The position numbers and the translations under genes are program-made. Below are positions 42,131-54,998 of a stretch of 64,000 nucleotides of DNA, piece by piece. Position 1 is the first letter of the stretch; the number at the start of each line of letters is the position of its first letter. The DNA comes from Benincasa hispida (Eukaryota; Streptophyta; Magnoliopsida; Cucurbitales; Cucurbitaceae), in NCBI RefSeq assembly GCF_009727055.1, contig NC_052350.1:33025710-33089709 (forward strand), written 5' to 3'. Under the pieces are notes generated by a model. The model was given only the letters and a program-made list of their open reading frames with translations, was not told the origin of the DNA and made no database searches.

Positions 42131-44580
42131 GAAATCGTTGCCCATTAGAGAAAATTATTCAAAATCAGTTTCGTTGCAATGAAGTGCAGTGAAAGTAAAA
42201 AAGGACTCTGTCAAAATAAATAAATAAATAAAAAGGAAAAGGAAAATACATTTTATCTGTGAAATTGAAGTAGTAAAAGGTATATCAATATTGTAACCTT
42301 TTCGTGCAAAGGCGAAGCTTGAAAATCTGTTGCTATTTTCTTCCTAAATTAAAATAGTTTACACCTTAAACATATTATTATAATCCAAAATAAAATAATC
42401 TAGACCCCAATACAAAAATATTATAACCCAACTGTGATAACCTATGACTATAATAGTCTATTCCTTGTCTCAAACGCCCGTTTAGAGTTTTATTTCTTTC
42501 TCTATATATATAAATGTAGGTGTTGCAGCACTCTACTGATTGTGCCACCTCTATCCATGGCATCGTGCACAACATCTTAGGGGGTGTTTCTTTCAAACGC
42601 TCGGATTGGATGGGTTGGCACCCTAAGCCCAATCTTTATTTGGGGTAAGGATCTAGGAAACCTTCCTGCACCATTTTACTATGTGTTTGAATAGTAAACA
42701 CTCTTAAACTCATGGGTTATCCTTTTTTTGTTCTAATTTGATCAAGGAAGTTCATCGACCAACTCTCGGATACCACCTCTGATGACAGCCGTTGGCTAAC
42801 TATGATCGCCGTCAACCAACTTCCAACAATTCCACGACACCAACATTTTTTTCTAAGTCATTCCAAAGAGGCTCTTAGTTTAATTAAATAATATCTTTTA
42901 TAATACAATTTCTCTTCCTTTTAGTTATTTTTTCTTTTGATATTTTTTTATTACTATAATTATTAGATTATCTTTTTTAATTCTCTCTCTTCCCTTCTTT
43001 GTTTAAAATTCACGTTTCCTTCATTTGAGGAGATTTCATTTATTTTCTATTTTTCCTAGTTGAAAATCAATCACCTATCTACTGAGATCTCAAGTATATG
43101 TCGAATATATTAGTAATATAGTGGAAAATGTAAATATACATTGCATATGCTATTATTTATTTTTAGCATGTTTACAAATATACCGAAAAATCTAAATATA
43201 CATATATTGTTTGATATATAAGACAATATATTATACGAATTGTATTGTTCATGCACTTATCAAATATACACTGATTTATTTATAGAAAATTCTAATATAT
43301 AGTACTATATATTTCAAATATACCTTGTTTTCTCTTTCAAAGTTTCCGATTCTTGCTTTCATTTATGAGGGCAACAATTTTCAGATTTTCGAAGATATTT
43401 TCCTTACCTATATAGGTTTTGAAAATAAATTGTTTGGAAAGTTCTTAACACAAGAAACTTTCTTGCATGTTGGGAGCTAAAAAAAGTAAATTAAGACATT
43501 TTTACGTAATTAGACTGCAATTGTATAATTATGTATATTTATTTAGGCTATATATATATATATAGAAAGCTCTAATTTAATTTAACATTTTCATTTTTCT
43601 CCGTTGGTCAATTTAACTAGCTTGAAGATTTAATTTTTTTTTTTTAAATATAAAGGATTAAAATGTTGGTAACAACTCAACGCCAGATAAAAATTAAAAC
43701 TCAATTATGATTTTTTTTATTCCTCAAATGTAATTTGATAAAATATATATATAATTTTTCAATAATTGAATTTAAGGCTAAAATCAATTTGAAATTAGCA
43801 TGTTACGGTAAAAAAATCTATCATTTTCAAATTAGTTAAAGTAACAAAAGTTTATGAAGTCTTATCTCAAAAACTAGTAAAATTAAAATACCAAATTATT
43901 AATTAAAATAAAATAATAAATTTAATCACATCTCTATTTCAATTGTTTTTTTTAAAAAAAAAAAAACAAATATTCTTCTAATTTTTTAGTTTATTTTAAA
44001 CTTAACTATATTAAAATAATTAAGATGATAAATTTAAACTAATCCAAATCTAACCACGGATTAATATAAAAAAAATTTCACAAACTCAAGATTTATAAAT
44101 CTACATTTTATTCCTAGGCTTCCTAAGCCTGCACTCCAAAAACACGGACTTCTTAAACCCAAACTTCTAAAATTTACACTCCAAACACAATTTTCTTAAA
44201 CTACCTAAATCTCACAACCTAACCAATAGGCTTAAGATTCCAAACCTACACACCAAACTCACCCTTAGGGTGCTACGACACCTTCCCTCAAGGGCATTCT
44301 TGTAATGTTGCCTCCATTTGCTTTATTGATGTTTTAAGGTCTCGTTTTGGTCCGTTTTAACTCTATGTACGCCCCAACATTTGGTTTTACTTCATTGGTG
44401 CTCGATGCCTACAAAATCATATAATTAACACATTAAACAACATAACAATCTCGAGTTAAGCTGAGCAAGATATAACATTTCCTATGCTATCAGATGCATC
44501 GATATGATATTCAAATCATATAATATCGCCAAAGCAGGCATAACTTAACTGGTATACAAATGTACCAATCGAGATGTTTG
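42131..44580. other. AT-rich intergenic DNA
   Basis: No gene or element with defined ends was found. An open frame at 42378-42632 (-) includes a TATATA run and is not credible. The block at 44110-44260 is rich in CTAAACC- and CCAAAC-like words without a clear period. Confidence 0.5.
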
Positions 44581-44587
44581 TGGTTTG

Positions 44588-45272
44588 AATCTCCTACCAA
44601 GAGTTGGCAATGCGGCGGGGTAGGGTTAGGGATGCACCCCCATCTCTGTCCCTGTGAAGATTTGTAATCCCTGTCCCCACCCAATTCCCCGTTTTGGAGA
44701 GTTGAGGTCAAGGAGTCCTTGCTCGGGGATGGATTTCCATGGGAAAAAATTTCCGTTTATATTTTCATTTTAAATTATTTGTTTATTTAGAAGTAATTAA
44801 AATTTTGTATTTATATTAAAATTGTACAAATTTTAGATAACAAAATAGTATTGTTATGGTTTTATTTATTTAAATTAATAATTAAAAAAAATATTTTTAT
44901 TATGAATTTAATATAAAGTTAGAAGTTATTTATATTATAAAATGAATTTTAATAGAAAAAAGTTTAAAAAAATAATAGATATAGTAGGTTTCCTACAGTT
45001 AATTATGTTATATATATTTAAAAAAACAATAAAAGTAATATATACATATATTGAAAAAATAATAAAAAAATATTTGGGGAGGGATCAAGGTCGGGAATGG
45101 GGTAGGGATACCCTCTCCTCCCAACCCCATACTCGATTGGAGATCCATTTTGTGTCCCCAGTTTGACCCATATCCCTTATCAAATTGGAGATTCCCCATC
45201 CCAATTGGGGTGGATACCCATAGAGACTTGACCCACGAAATTTTTTGTCAACCTTACCCCCATCCCTAGTGT
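44588..45272. mobile_element. hAT-like non-autonomous repeat with GC-rich termini
   Basis: The left terminus reads GTTGGCAATGCGGCGGGGTAG and the right terminus in reverse reads TAGGGATGGGGGTAAGGTTG. The 150 or so bases at each end are GC-rich (CCCCATCTCTGTCCC, GGGGATGG), while the centre (44750-45080) is strongly AT-rich. This layout is typical of a common plant MITE type with TAGGGATGGCAA-like ends. A target duplication was not found. Confidence 0.45.
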
Positions 45273-46376
45273 ACTGAAAAAATTATATAATGACAATTAT
45301 TAAGATATGTAAACCATTAGAAATGTCGGTCTATTTAATGTTTGTTTAATGTAGAGACAAAAAAGTTACAATTTTAGTTAAAATAAACAAAGTTCAACTG
45401 ATACGGTGCTTGTACTATCAATCTCAAAGTTAGAGATTTAATTTTTCTACATCATATACTGTCAAAAGAAGAAAGAGATACAAGTTTATATATACATAAA
45501 TTTAAATTAAAAAGAGAATATAATTAAATTATCAAATCAAACATGCTAAAATGTAATAAAACTTGAAATAGGTATGAAATTTCTATAATGAATCTTTGTT
45601 ATCTTTTGAAAACATGTTAAGCATGGTGTTTTTTCTTGAATAAAGATAAGAATGATTATTATTATCTATCTAATTCTTAAAAAAAATATATCTTCAAATT
45701 GTAATGAGAAACCAATTCAAAAAATTACCTAAAATGCACCAACTAAATTTAAATTTGTTAAAATATATGGATTAAATAGAATGAATCCAAAAGTAGAAAG
45801 ATTAAAATTATATTTGCCAATTGTGGGATTCAAAACAAGGATAAGGTAGGGCACAATTTTTGTGTAGTGCACAAAACCAACTGAGGCTTTATATATATAT
45901 ACATGTATCTAGAAGGCTAAGATCAAATATAATAAGAATAATGATAATCTTTCTAAGTTGAGGGGGTAGGTGCCCCCTTGCCCCTTATTGTTGGAAGAAA
46001 CTTTACACTACTATCGCAGAAATAAACAGAAAAATAATATAGCAATTAAAGGAAAACAATAAAACTAGAAACACGACAACGTGAAGAAAACTCCAAACTA
46101 AAGAAAAAATCACAAACCAAACAAATCTACTACGTGAACAATCACATTGAAATTTCTCCCTAACTCCAATTACGAAATCACTCTCTCAAAACTTTTGACT
46201 ACTCACACTTTTTTCAACTCTCAAACTAGAAAATACAAAAAAGAATTTAACTATTACACCTAAGTTTAAAGTGTTTTAAATTAGGACAACTTGAAACCAA
46301 AAGCATAGGCTCCTTTTGTAGTGCTTGGAGCCCATTACTTCCTTAAACTTTTCTAATGTAGGACAACTACACTTAT

Positions 46377-46890
46377 AATATTTTGCTCAAGCCCAACAAC
46401 CTGAACAACCCGAACTATCCAACCCACACTATAAGGGTTGGGTTGGGTTGAAGTTTTTCTAATTTTTTTGGGTCTAAAAGGTTGAATAGATTTTTTTTTA
46501 GGTTGACCCAACCCAACTCGAATTATACTAATAAAACATATATATATATTTCTTTTAGAATGGATGATTTTTTTTATTTTTTTATGTTTTTCTTTTAAGA
46601 ATGTTTGTCTTTGTTTAAAATTTGTAATAGATGTCATAGATATTTGGTATTTAAGAATGGAGTTTTATGAGATATTAGTTATCAGATATGTGTTGTAGAT
46701 AAATTTAATTATTTTAAATAAATAAGAAAAAATAATAACCCGACAACCCAACCCAACCCAACTCAAATGGGTTGGGTTAGAAAACATGTTTAGGTCATTT
46801 GGGTTGCCAACTTGATCAACTTTAATTTTCGGATTGACCCAAAAAAATGTCCCAATCCAACCCAACCCAACCCATGTACATCAAGTTTAC
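46377..46890. repeat. GGGTTGGGTT/AACCCAACCC-rich inverted block inside the copia element
   Basis: Clusters of AACCCAACCC and GGGTTGGGTTG occur at about 46420-46460, 46500-46520, 46736-46775 and 46850-46875, in both orientations around an AT-rich core. It looks like a MITE-type insertion or a simple-repeat-rich segment. The unit is GGGTT, not the plant telomere unit TTTAGGG. Confidence 0.5.
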
Positions 46891-46946
46891 TAGTAGCCTC
46901 TGAAAAATCTACAGTTTCTTCACGTACATCAAGATTGGTGTCATGT

Positions 46947-47165
46947 GTTCATATGAAGGGGAAGTGACAAGATAAGTTTGCATACCTTATCTTCATCAAC
47001 TATCTTCATTCCAATCGCCTCTAACTTAGAAACAATGCTATTCAAAATATCTAGATGATATGAGATTTTCGTATCTTCCACCATCTGTAACGTGTGAAAC
47101 TGTTCCTTCAGGTTCAATCGATTTGAGATGCTCTTTGCCTCATACATTGCTTCAAGCTTCTCCAA
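46947..47165 (-). pseudogene. copia gag (UBN2-type) fragment
   Basis: The - strand frame reads LEAMYEAKSISNRLNLKEQF, TLQMVEDTKISYHLDILN, VSKLEAIGMKI and LILSLP. This is the conserved core of the gag polyprotein of plant Ty1/copia elements. It lacks the N-terminal part and the CCHC knuckle. Its orientation agrees with the primer-binding site next to the right LTR. Confidence 0.8.
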
Positions 47166-48070
47166 AGCTCCTTGGATGTCAAAATTTCATGCACATTTGC
47201 AAGGACGTTCTTAGCCAAATTTAGCTTGATTACACTTGTAGCTCTCAGACCAATTCCTCTCAATCTTCATCACTCATGTTGAACTTCTTAGAACATTTAC
47301 TGCCATTGCCACTGGACTCTCTTGGTTCATCATCACCACTTAGCTCTTTAGAAGTAGAAGTACCACCACTTGGTCTTCTCTTCAAAGCCCTGTGTAATCC
47401 AGATTGTAGAAGTTGGAATTGATACTTCCATAAAATTTCTCCACATCAAACTTCATTGGACTCATAAACCTTGACATATCTACTTTAATCCTAGTAAATA
47501 TGCAAATAGTGAACAACCATACTATTCATGATATCTCAACCCATTTCATGAACTCTTTTCTGACGTGGAAGTTTAGACAATGTTGTGACTAGAGAGCATA
47601 CCTAGAAATTCAAGAACCTACGAACCTATAACTCTAATACTATTTGTTGGAAAAAACATTCAACTACTACCATGGGAATAAACAGAAAAATAACAAAGAG
47701 ATTAAAGGAAAACAATAATACTCGAAACACAAGAACTAACATGGAAAAATTCCATACCGAAGAAAAAACCACAAACTAGAAAAAAATCCGCGATGTGAAA
47801 TTATTACAGTCATATAGAAATTTCTCTAACCCTAATTACAAAGTCACTCTCTCAAAACTTTTGACTACTCACACTCTTTTTTCACTCTCAAATTATAGAA
47901 TGCAAAACGGAATTAACTAGAATTAACATATCTAAGCTTAACGTGTTTCTAGTTGGGACAACTTGAAACTAAAGACATATACTCCTTTTATAGTGTTTGG
48001 AGCCATCACGTCCTTAAATTTTTTTTAATGTTGGACAACTACACTTCTAATATTTTACCAAATCTCAACG

Positions 48071-48904
48071 CTTAGGGGTCGTGCTCTCTGTCTATCTTGA
48101 ATGACACAGTAAAATAAGAAAACATATAGAAACCTATCCATGAACTATCATTTATGATAGACTTCAATCCTATAAACAAATAAAAAATATTAGAAGGAAA
48201 ACATGAGCTTACATCGTTTGGCTGAAGGATGTTGCACAAATGGCCTCTATTGAACAGTAATCTTTAGGATCTAAGAAATATCCAGTTTTAAAAGTTGGGT
48301 TCTTTACATAATTAACGTTTTTGGGTAAGTTGTCTTCATTTGGTTGTATATTGTTTCTATAGAATTTGTTTTAGTTTAGGAGTTTCATTACCTTATCGAC
48401 TTTATTTCTTTGGATAAATCTAATTGTGATGAATTTGATTGAAATAAAATGAATAAAACGTTTATTAAAATTATAAGAGGATAATTATATGAATCTTATT
48501 TAGAATTCAATAATTTAAAGTGAACGTTTAATCAGTCCAACTCAATCCATTTATTCATTAAATTAGATATATATCACCATTTTTTAATATTATTATTTTT
48601 AAATATACTTAGATATATCATAGTTTTAGATAATAAAATAAATTTAAATGCTAAAAACTAACAAAACTTTTTAATAAAATTAAATACTAAGTCAAACTTT
48701 ATATTATAAGTCATTTTTATCCAGAAAAATTAAAATACAACTTAAATAAATGTATATTTAATAAAAATAAAAATAATAATTTTTAATAATATTTCTTTAA
48801 GAAAATTAAAATACACATTTATATTTTTAAATAATTAAATAATTACTATTCAACGGCTATTAATAGGTTGACTCAAGCCTTAATCATTCCATTGACCTTG
48901 ACCT
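48071..48904. other. AT-rich spacer without genes
   Basis: There is no open frame of note. Runs of AATAAAATTAAA-type sequence dominate 48560-48850. Confidence 0.5.
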
Positions 48905-49353
48905 TTATTTTTTAGGGTAAGGTGAAATGGACAAAAATGAGTTTTTAAGTTTTCAATTACAATGGGCCATTAAAAAAAAAAGTGTTTAGAACCCCTTCAC
49001 ATGTGAAATGTCACAAATGCCCTCAATTTGGGTTAAACCTTTTTAAACTTTCCCATGATTTCACCAACTTTTTTTAACCAAAAATTTTCATCTACTTCTA
49101 TCAAAATTGAATAATAAAATCAAAGAAAATTTTTTACGTTTTCAATTGATACAATTGTTTGATAATATTTTTGAAATTTTTATATGAATTAGAGAAATTT
49201 TTATAACAATTTAGAAGAAAAACTTTCAAATGTCTTACTTTTTGTTCAATAAACAAATATTATAAATAACTATTAAAAGGAAGATTAAACAAATAAACAT
49301 AGTTTAAAAAACACTTCGAAAACCATGATTTCTACCAAGATTTTGGTTGAAAA

Positions 49354-52226
49354 TGTAACGACCCGACCCCCTAGGACTTAAGTTTGGCCGTTACTAAATA
49401 CATGCATGCATGAAACTTAAAACGACACTCTGTTATGGTGAAATAAATGCTAATTAAATAAGGTAAATTCAAAAGACATTCATTAAATTCAAACATTAAA
49501 ACAACAGTAGGGTACCCATAAATCATAAATGATAATAAATAAGTCTGAAACGATTCTAATAGTAAGTTTAAACATCAAAACTGAAAGTTAAGAAAAACAT
49601 GAAAAGAAATCTAAATCTCATGAGCGGAAGCATAAAACTAGTCCCAGTGACTCGATCACGAATAGGTCCGGCTGTTGTGTCGGTGCGGAGGTGGCGATCT
49701 TGTACGCGTTACTTGAAACAACAACATGAGAAAGAATGAGTATAAAATACTTAGTAAGTAACCCCACTACTAGGGTCAGGTTAGGCATCTATGTCCTCTA
49801 GATACCTAACTCTGGTGAAACATATAAACTGTCCTAGTCCTCATGGGACATATACATACATGAAAAATTGATTTCTATCCTACTGTAGTTAACTATACCC
49901 ACTACCTCTGGTGAATCCCGAAGGAAATACAATAACTGGTGAATCCCAAAGGAAACACAAACTGGTGAATCCTGAAGGAGAAACAATAATTGGTGAATCC
50001 CGAAGGAAACATAAACTGGTGAATCCTGAAGGAGACGCAATATCTAGTGAATCCCGAAGGAAATACAATAACTGGTGAATCCCAAAGGAAACACAAACTG
50101 GTGAATCCCGAAGGAGATACAATAACTGGTGAATCCCGAAGGAAACACAAACTGGTGAATCCCGAAGAAGACATAATATCTGGTGAATCCCGAGGGAGAC
50201 ATAATATCTGGTGAATCCTGAAGAAAACACAAATTAGTGAATCCCGAAGAAAACACAAATTGGTGAATCTCGAAAGAAACACAAATTGATGAATCCCGAA
50301 AGAAACATAAACTGGTGAATCCCGAAGGAAACATAATAACTGGTGAATCCCGAAGGAAACACAAACTGGTGAATCCCGAAAGAGACACAATAACTGTTGA
50401 ATCCCAAAGGAAACATAAACCTAGTGGGCATTCTAACTAATCAGTAAAGTCACTATCATAGACTCGACACCATAATTATCACAATATGGTTCTATGACAT
50501 ACATATATGTCTCAACATCATGACTCTACAACATACATACATGCTTCAATATCCACAGACCACATACAACCTCATGAAATCAAATATCATCTCATGCTAG
50601 CATTAAGTATCCATGTGCACAAATACATCTTTCAGATCCTCAAGCAAGAACATACATCAGTTATACTAAAGTATCAGTTCATCATGCTATCATTCTACTA
50701 TAACATTCATCCATCATGCTAGCATACATCCAATGCCTGGCCCGTGGGCAGTTCTAGTAGTAAGATTACTTACCTCGAAGTCAAATTCAAATATTAATCC
50801 AAGCTAATGATCTCCAACCAAATAAGTCCTGAATTGAGTCCCCTAACACAGACATAATACTAAATTTCAGTCTTTGGAACCAAGACCCAAACATATAAAT
50901 TTAATCAAACGGTCACCAAATAACTTACCTAAACGAAACTTGATCAACAGACACTCGCAGGATTTCGACTCCAAAATCTCCTCTTAGCAGATTTTAAAAC
51001 TCAATGGATGACGACTTAGAATCTTCAAAATACTTAAAATTAAACCATTCTTTTAGTCCAATAATCAATAGGTGGCTGACAACCAACAACAATGATCACA
51101 ACGCTTATCAAACTACTTGCCGAACGAACTCGAATCTGTTGGATAGCACGTTGCGCACTCTGAAGTACTCCAATCTTGGATCTAAATTCCAAATATAATC
51201 GGCATCAACCAAAAAGAAAACCAAAATTTAATGGGCAACCGAGAACATTCTAAACTCAACCGCTCTTACCCAGAACTTACCGATCATTACCAATTTTCTG
51301 CAAAACGAAAAATGGTCTCTAGCTTGATGGCCAATGCCTCAAAACTTCCAAATCTTGAATCCAAGGTTTTTCTCAAGATTTCGGCAAAGATTGGGCAGTG
51401 GCAGCTGATGGCGCGTCGGCTCATAGCTACCATAGATAGGCAGTGGGTGTTGCTGTCGATCGGCATAAATTGTTTGGGTTAGCGGCTGGTAATGAGGGTC
51501 TTGCATGAGGAGGGTTTGCGAGAGTGAGAGAGAAAGGAAATGTCTAATTTTACAGATTTTATTTAGCAGCTATTACGAATAAACCAGAGTTTCAAACAAC
51601 GATCCAACCGTTCAAAATGAAATTCTATATGTCTCGAATAGACTGACCAAAGTTGATTACGATCCAACGGTTCAAACTCCGAAAATCGACAATTTTGTGG
51701 ATGCTGTTGCTGAAAAACCAAACTGCTTTCTCCCAATGTTTGGCCTCTTTTCACTCTCATTTAATTTCGAAAAAAATCTCAATTATTTTATTTTATTTTT
51801 TCAAAATTTGAAAAGATAAATAAAATCTTTTATCACTATATCTCCAAAATCTACAAAGATTCTATTAAATTTATAAATCAATTAACATTTCAAATTATCT
51901 TAATTGAGGCTTCAAAAACTAATATCTATCAATTTGATATAAATTAAATCCTTCCAAATATTTAAATCAATTCAAAACTACATGAAATTAATTATCTCTT
52001 TTAATTTTTTTTTTAAATTGGCCATAAAATCCAAAATCAAATGGAAGCAAAATTCAATATTTTTAAGATAATCAGTTAGAATATTTAATCAATTAAATTC
52101 AATTTAACCAATAAAAATTTTCTAATAATTTTAATTTAATCCTAATTTTTCAAATGAATAAGAAATTTAAACTCAATAATTTTAGATAATTAACTTAAAT
52201 TTTCTTGAAATTGAAGATGTTAGACA
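49354..52226 (-). mobile_element. Second copy of the minisatellite-bearing LTR
   Basis: Relative to 11072-14074 this copy is inverted. It starts TGTAACGACCCGACCCCCTAG (the reverse complement of the other copy's end) and ends CTTGAAATTGAAGATGTTAGACA (against TGTAACATCCCGAATTTCAAG). Shared blocks include GAACGGTTGGATC-type motifs at about 51603 and 51663 and the CGACAATTTTGTGGATGC block near 51688. The tandem array is shorter. Flanking 5-mers (GAAAA, GAATC) do not match, so the target duplication has decayed or one end is altered. Confidence 0.8.
49905..50425 (-). repeat. Minisatellite array in the second LTR copy
   Basis: About 19 units of GGTGAATCCCGAAGGAAACA and variants, the reverse complement of the 12630-13535 unit, again in 26- and 28-bp forms. 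The array is about 390 bp shorter than in the first copy, so unit number has changed since the copies separated. The frames at 49834-50431 are repeat artefacts. Confidence 0.9.
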
Positions 52227-52333
52227 GAATCATAAATTTCGGCCAAATTCTCGTGGTTTCTGGCCAAATTTTAGGGCAAAAATCATGAATTTTTAGCAAC
52301 TTTTTATCAACCTTTTTTTCCTTTGGTTTTTAT

Positions 52334-53332
52334 TAGGGCTGTAGGCGGGTCGATTCGGTTTAGAGGCAAACCGAATCTAACCACTAAAATTAGGAAGGGT
52401 AGATGGAAAACCGAGCCGACCGGTTTCTAATAAAGACCGCGCCGGACGAACCGCCAAACCGGCCGTTTCGTTCGGTTCGGCGCAAACGTGCAGGTCGCGA
52501 GTTGGACAGTACGATCATCCAGTTCGACGGTGCCAACACACATAAACCACGTCATTACGACGTTCTAGTAGTTCTCTAACAACTCTGCACGTCTCCATTG
52601 AACTGGGACACAGGAATTGCAACCAACAGCTACCAACTACAACGCGAGAAACGCACCCTGTCATCAGATTGACCCACGATAAACTCCGGCTGGTTCCCAT
52701 CTGCACGCAACGTAAACGGAAGAAGAGGGAAAAAAATGTGGAGAAGTGGAAGAAGAAGAATTGGTTAAGGAGAAGAAAACGATAGGGTAAATTTTGGTGA
52801 AAATGGTGGGTCCACCAAATTTTAGTTTTATTTTAATTATTTTTATTTCAATCTTTTTCTTTTTACACCTTTAAAACTAAAAGAAAATGATTTATAGGTT
52901 TTTCTTTATATATTATTGATTTTTGGATTATATATATACATATATATAGAAAATGATTAAATAGCAGTGTTCCTAACCACTTCCCTATTTCCTCTCAAAT
53001 CTATAAGTCCTTTCCTTCAGCCCTGAGATGTAAACTTCCATTTCCTCGAAAGAAGAAAAATCTTTTAAATATGAAAGAAGCTCACGCACGCCATCTCCAC
53101 CGGATTCACCACGTGTCACTGTCACGATTATTTAACACAAAACTACGAACCAGAAGATAATTTCTTTATTTTTCAACATAATCGGTCGGCTCGGGTTACT
53201 ACCGGTGCGTCCTCGCTGAACCGAAGCCGGCCAGTTTTCTATCGGGTCCGTCGAGTCAATAATGAACCGGCGGCGATTTGGGCCGGTTTTGGCGGTTCCG
53301 TCGGTTTCGGCGATTGTGACTTTGCAACCCTA
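52334..53332. mobile_element. hAT-type non-autonomous element, 999 bp
   Basis: Ends TAGGGCTGTAGGCGGGTCG and, reversed, TAGGGTTGCAAAGTCACAATC form short terminal inverted repeats. Flanking 8-mers GTTTTTAT (52326-52333) and GGTTTTAT (53333-53340) match 7 of 8, the hAT signature. Both ends are GC-rich and dominated by GGTTCGGTT / CCGAACC / CGGTTTCGG words in inverted order. The centre (52740-52960) is AT-rich. The - strand frame at 52515-52706 has no recognised domain. No transposase. Confidence 0.75.
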
Positions 53333-53725
53333 GGTTTTATATAATAATATAGGTTTTTTATTAAATTAAATAAAGCAAAAAACTATTTTTTAAAAGAAAT
53401 CTTATCATTTTTCTTTTTAGTTGTTGTCATTTAAAAAAATATAATATCAAAGAACTGTATCTACTATCAACCAAAACATGAACAATAATTGTGTTTTAGA
53501 ATCTTTGTTCATTTTGATAGAAGCAGATAAAAAAAAATGTAACTTTTGGTTGAAAAAGTTGGTGAAACATTGAAGAAATGTTGGTGAAAAATTCAAGTAA
53601 AGGTATAAAGGTACTTTCACCCATGCTGACATCATCTTGAGACCAAAAACAAGTTTTAAAAAATTGGTTCATTTTTAGAAATGAAAACTAAAAGAGCCCA
53701 TTTTTATCATTTTCTCGTGAATCTG

Positions 53726-54967
53726 AGTATTGTCATCACTTTTTTGAGAGTGATGAATGAAATGATGAACAACAGAAAGTTCAAGAAATAGCCCAATCAA
53801 TCTTCATCGGAGATTGCCTTCAATGTTGTCGAAACGAGAATTTATAGGTATCACCCCAAGAAGACGACACATTCATTGCATGGGAGGCTCAACCACATAG
53901 GGTGGTGATAAGAATCAATAAGATATTCCGCACATTTCGGTTGGACCAATTACAAGATCTAAGGTAGCAAAAATTTAACAATCACTTATTCTTCACGGGA
54001 TTGGATATTGATCCGTTTATCCTCTATTTCATATGGAAAATGCTGATCCAATAGACGAAGAATCATTTGGAGTTTTGAAAGTCAATATTTGCTCGGTTGA
54101 AGTGGAACATGGAGTAGACATTAAGTTTCCATGAGTTCGAAGAATCTTTGTATTAACTTCACAAACATTTTTTTTTTTTTTTTGTAATTCCAGCTTTAAT
54201 TTTATTTCTATGACTAGTCAAAGATGGAGACTTAATGATGTTACATTAAAGATGGTAGTTGAGAGATGGAGAACTCTTTTGATGTTTTATTTTAACTTTC
54301 TCTACTTTACATTAAATAGGTTTAGAATCTCTACAAGGCTATGTAAAACCTTCTCTCCATCTATTTGTAATCAGATTATGATTCTTGATAAAGTTGATTG
54401 TGAAGTGACTCAATCTAGAACAAGATTTTCCAATCTTGCTTCTAGATCTTCGATAGAGGTAATCTAATTCTAGCATTTTCTCGAGATTGACCTAAATTGT
54501 AGAGAGAGCTGTTAATTTCTTAGATTCAAAAGTTCTTGCTACATAATAGCTTGTATCATCGGGCGGTTGAAGGTGATTTTATAGAACTCATACTTACAAT
54601 GGCAGCAAAATGGACAGTGGAACGACGCCGACAGGGAATGAAGCCACAAAAACACTTGAGAAAACGAGGAAGACAGAGGTGGCGGATGCAACAAATTACC
54701 ATTTCATCTTGATTTGAATTCCATAATAGTTCAATCATTTTGTATGTACAGATAAAAATCGGCGTTCTCAAGTTTTCTTGAGTTTAGAATGACAGTATTC
54801 AATTTGAAATAGACTGATTAACTGTCATGAGATTAGTCCTTTTATCATATTTTACAACATTTCTCTCAATATAATTTAGAATCTTGCTTCCTTCCCCCTT
54901 TTGGTATTTCTTAAATCAACATTGACATACACGAAGGAATTTCTTATATATAATAATATATATATAT

Positions 54968-54998
<31 letters not shown>

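Larger units (their letters stand above)
45989..48070 (-). mobile_element. Decayed copia LTR retrotransposon with gag remnant
   Basis: Direct repeats of about 410-425 bp lie at 45989-46398 and 47645-48070, each starting TGTTGGAA and sharing CTCTCTCAAAACTTTTGACTA and GGACAACTTGAAAC. Beside the right LTR the - strand reads AATAGTATTAGAGTT, resembling the tRNA-Met primer site, so the element points left. Candidate target duplications CTTAT (45984-45988) and CTTAG (48071-48075) match 4 of 5. The internal region has only a gag remnant and an AACCC-rich block; no RT or integrase was found. Confidence 0.75.
48905..53725. mobile_element. Mutator-like foldback element carrying two nested insertions
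   Basis: The left flank at about 48905-49110 (GTGAAATGGACAAAAATGAG; TTTCACCAACTTTTTTTAACC; ATCTACTTCTATCAAAATTG) is the reverse complement, with divergence, of about 53505-53725 (CATTTTGATAGAAGCAGAT; GGTTGAAAAAGTTGGTGAAAC; CCCATTTTTATCATTTTCTC). Such long AT-rich inverted termini with a GATAAAAATGGGC-like end are typical of plant MULE-derived MITEs. Removing the LTR (49354-52226) and the hAT element (52334-53332) leaves about 950 bp. A 9-bp target duplication could not be identified. Confidence 0.55.

Noticed and set aside
44950..45199. ORFs of 74 and 63 codons at the hAT-like repeat
   Set aside because: They combine AT-rich filler with the GC-rich terminal repeat and have no coding character.
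46377..46890. GGGTTGGGTT tracts as interstitial telomere repeats
   Set aside because: The plant telomere unit is TTTAGGG. Here the unit is GGGTT, irregular and present in both orientations, inside a copia element.
49349..52231. Target-site duplication for the second minisatellite LTR
   Set aside because: GAAAA on the left and GAATC on the right do not match, and shifting the ends by a few bases does not help.
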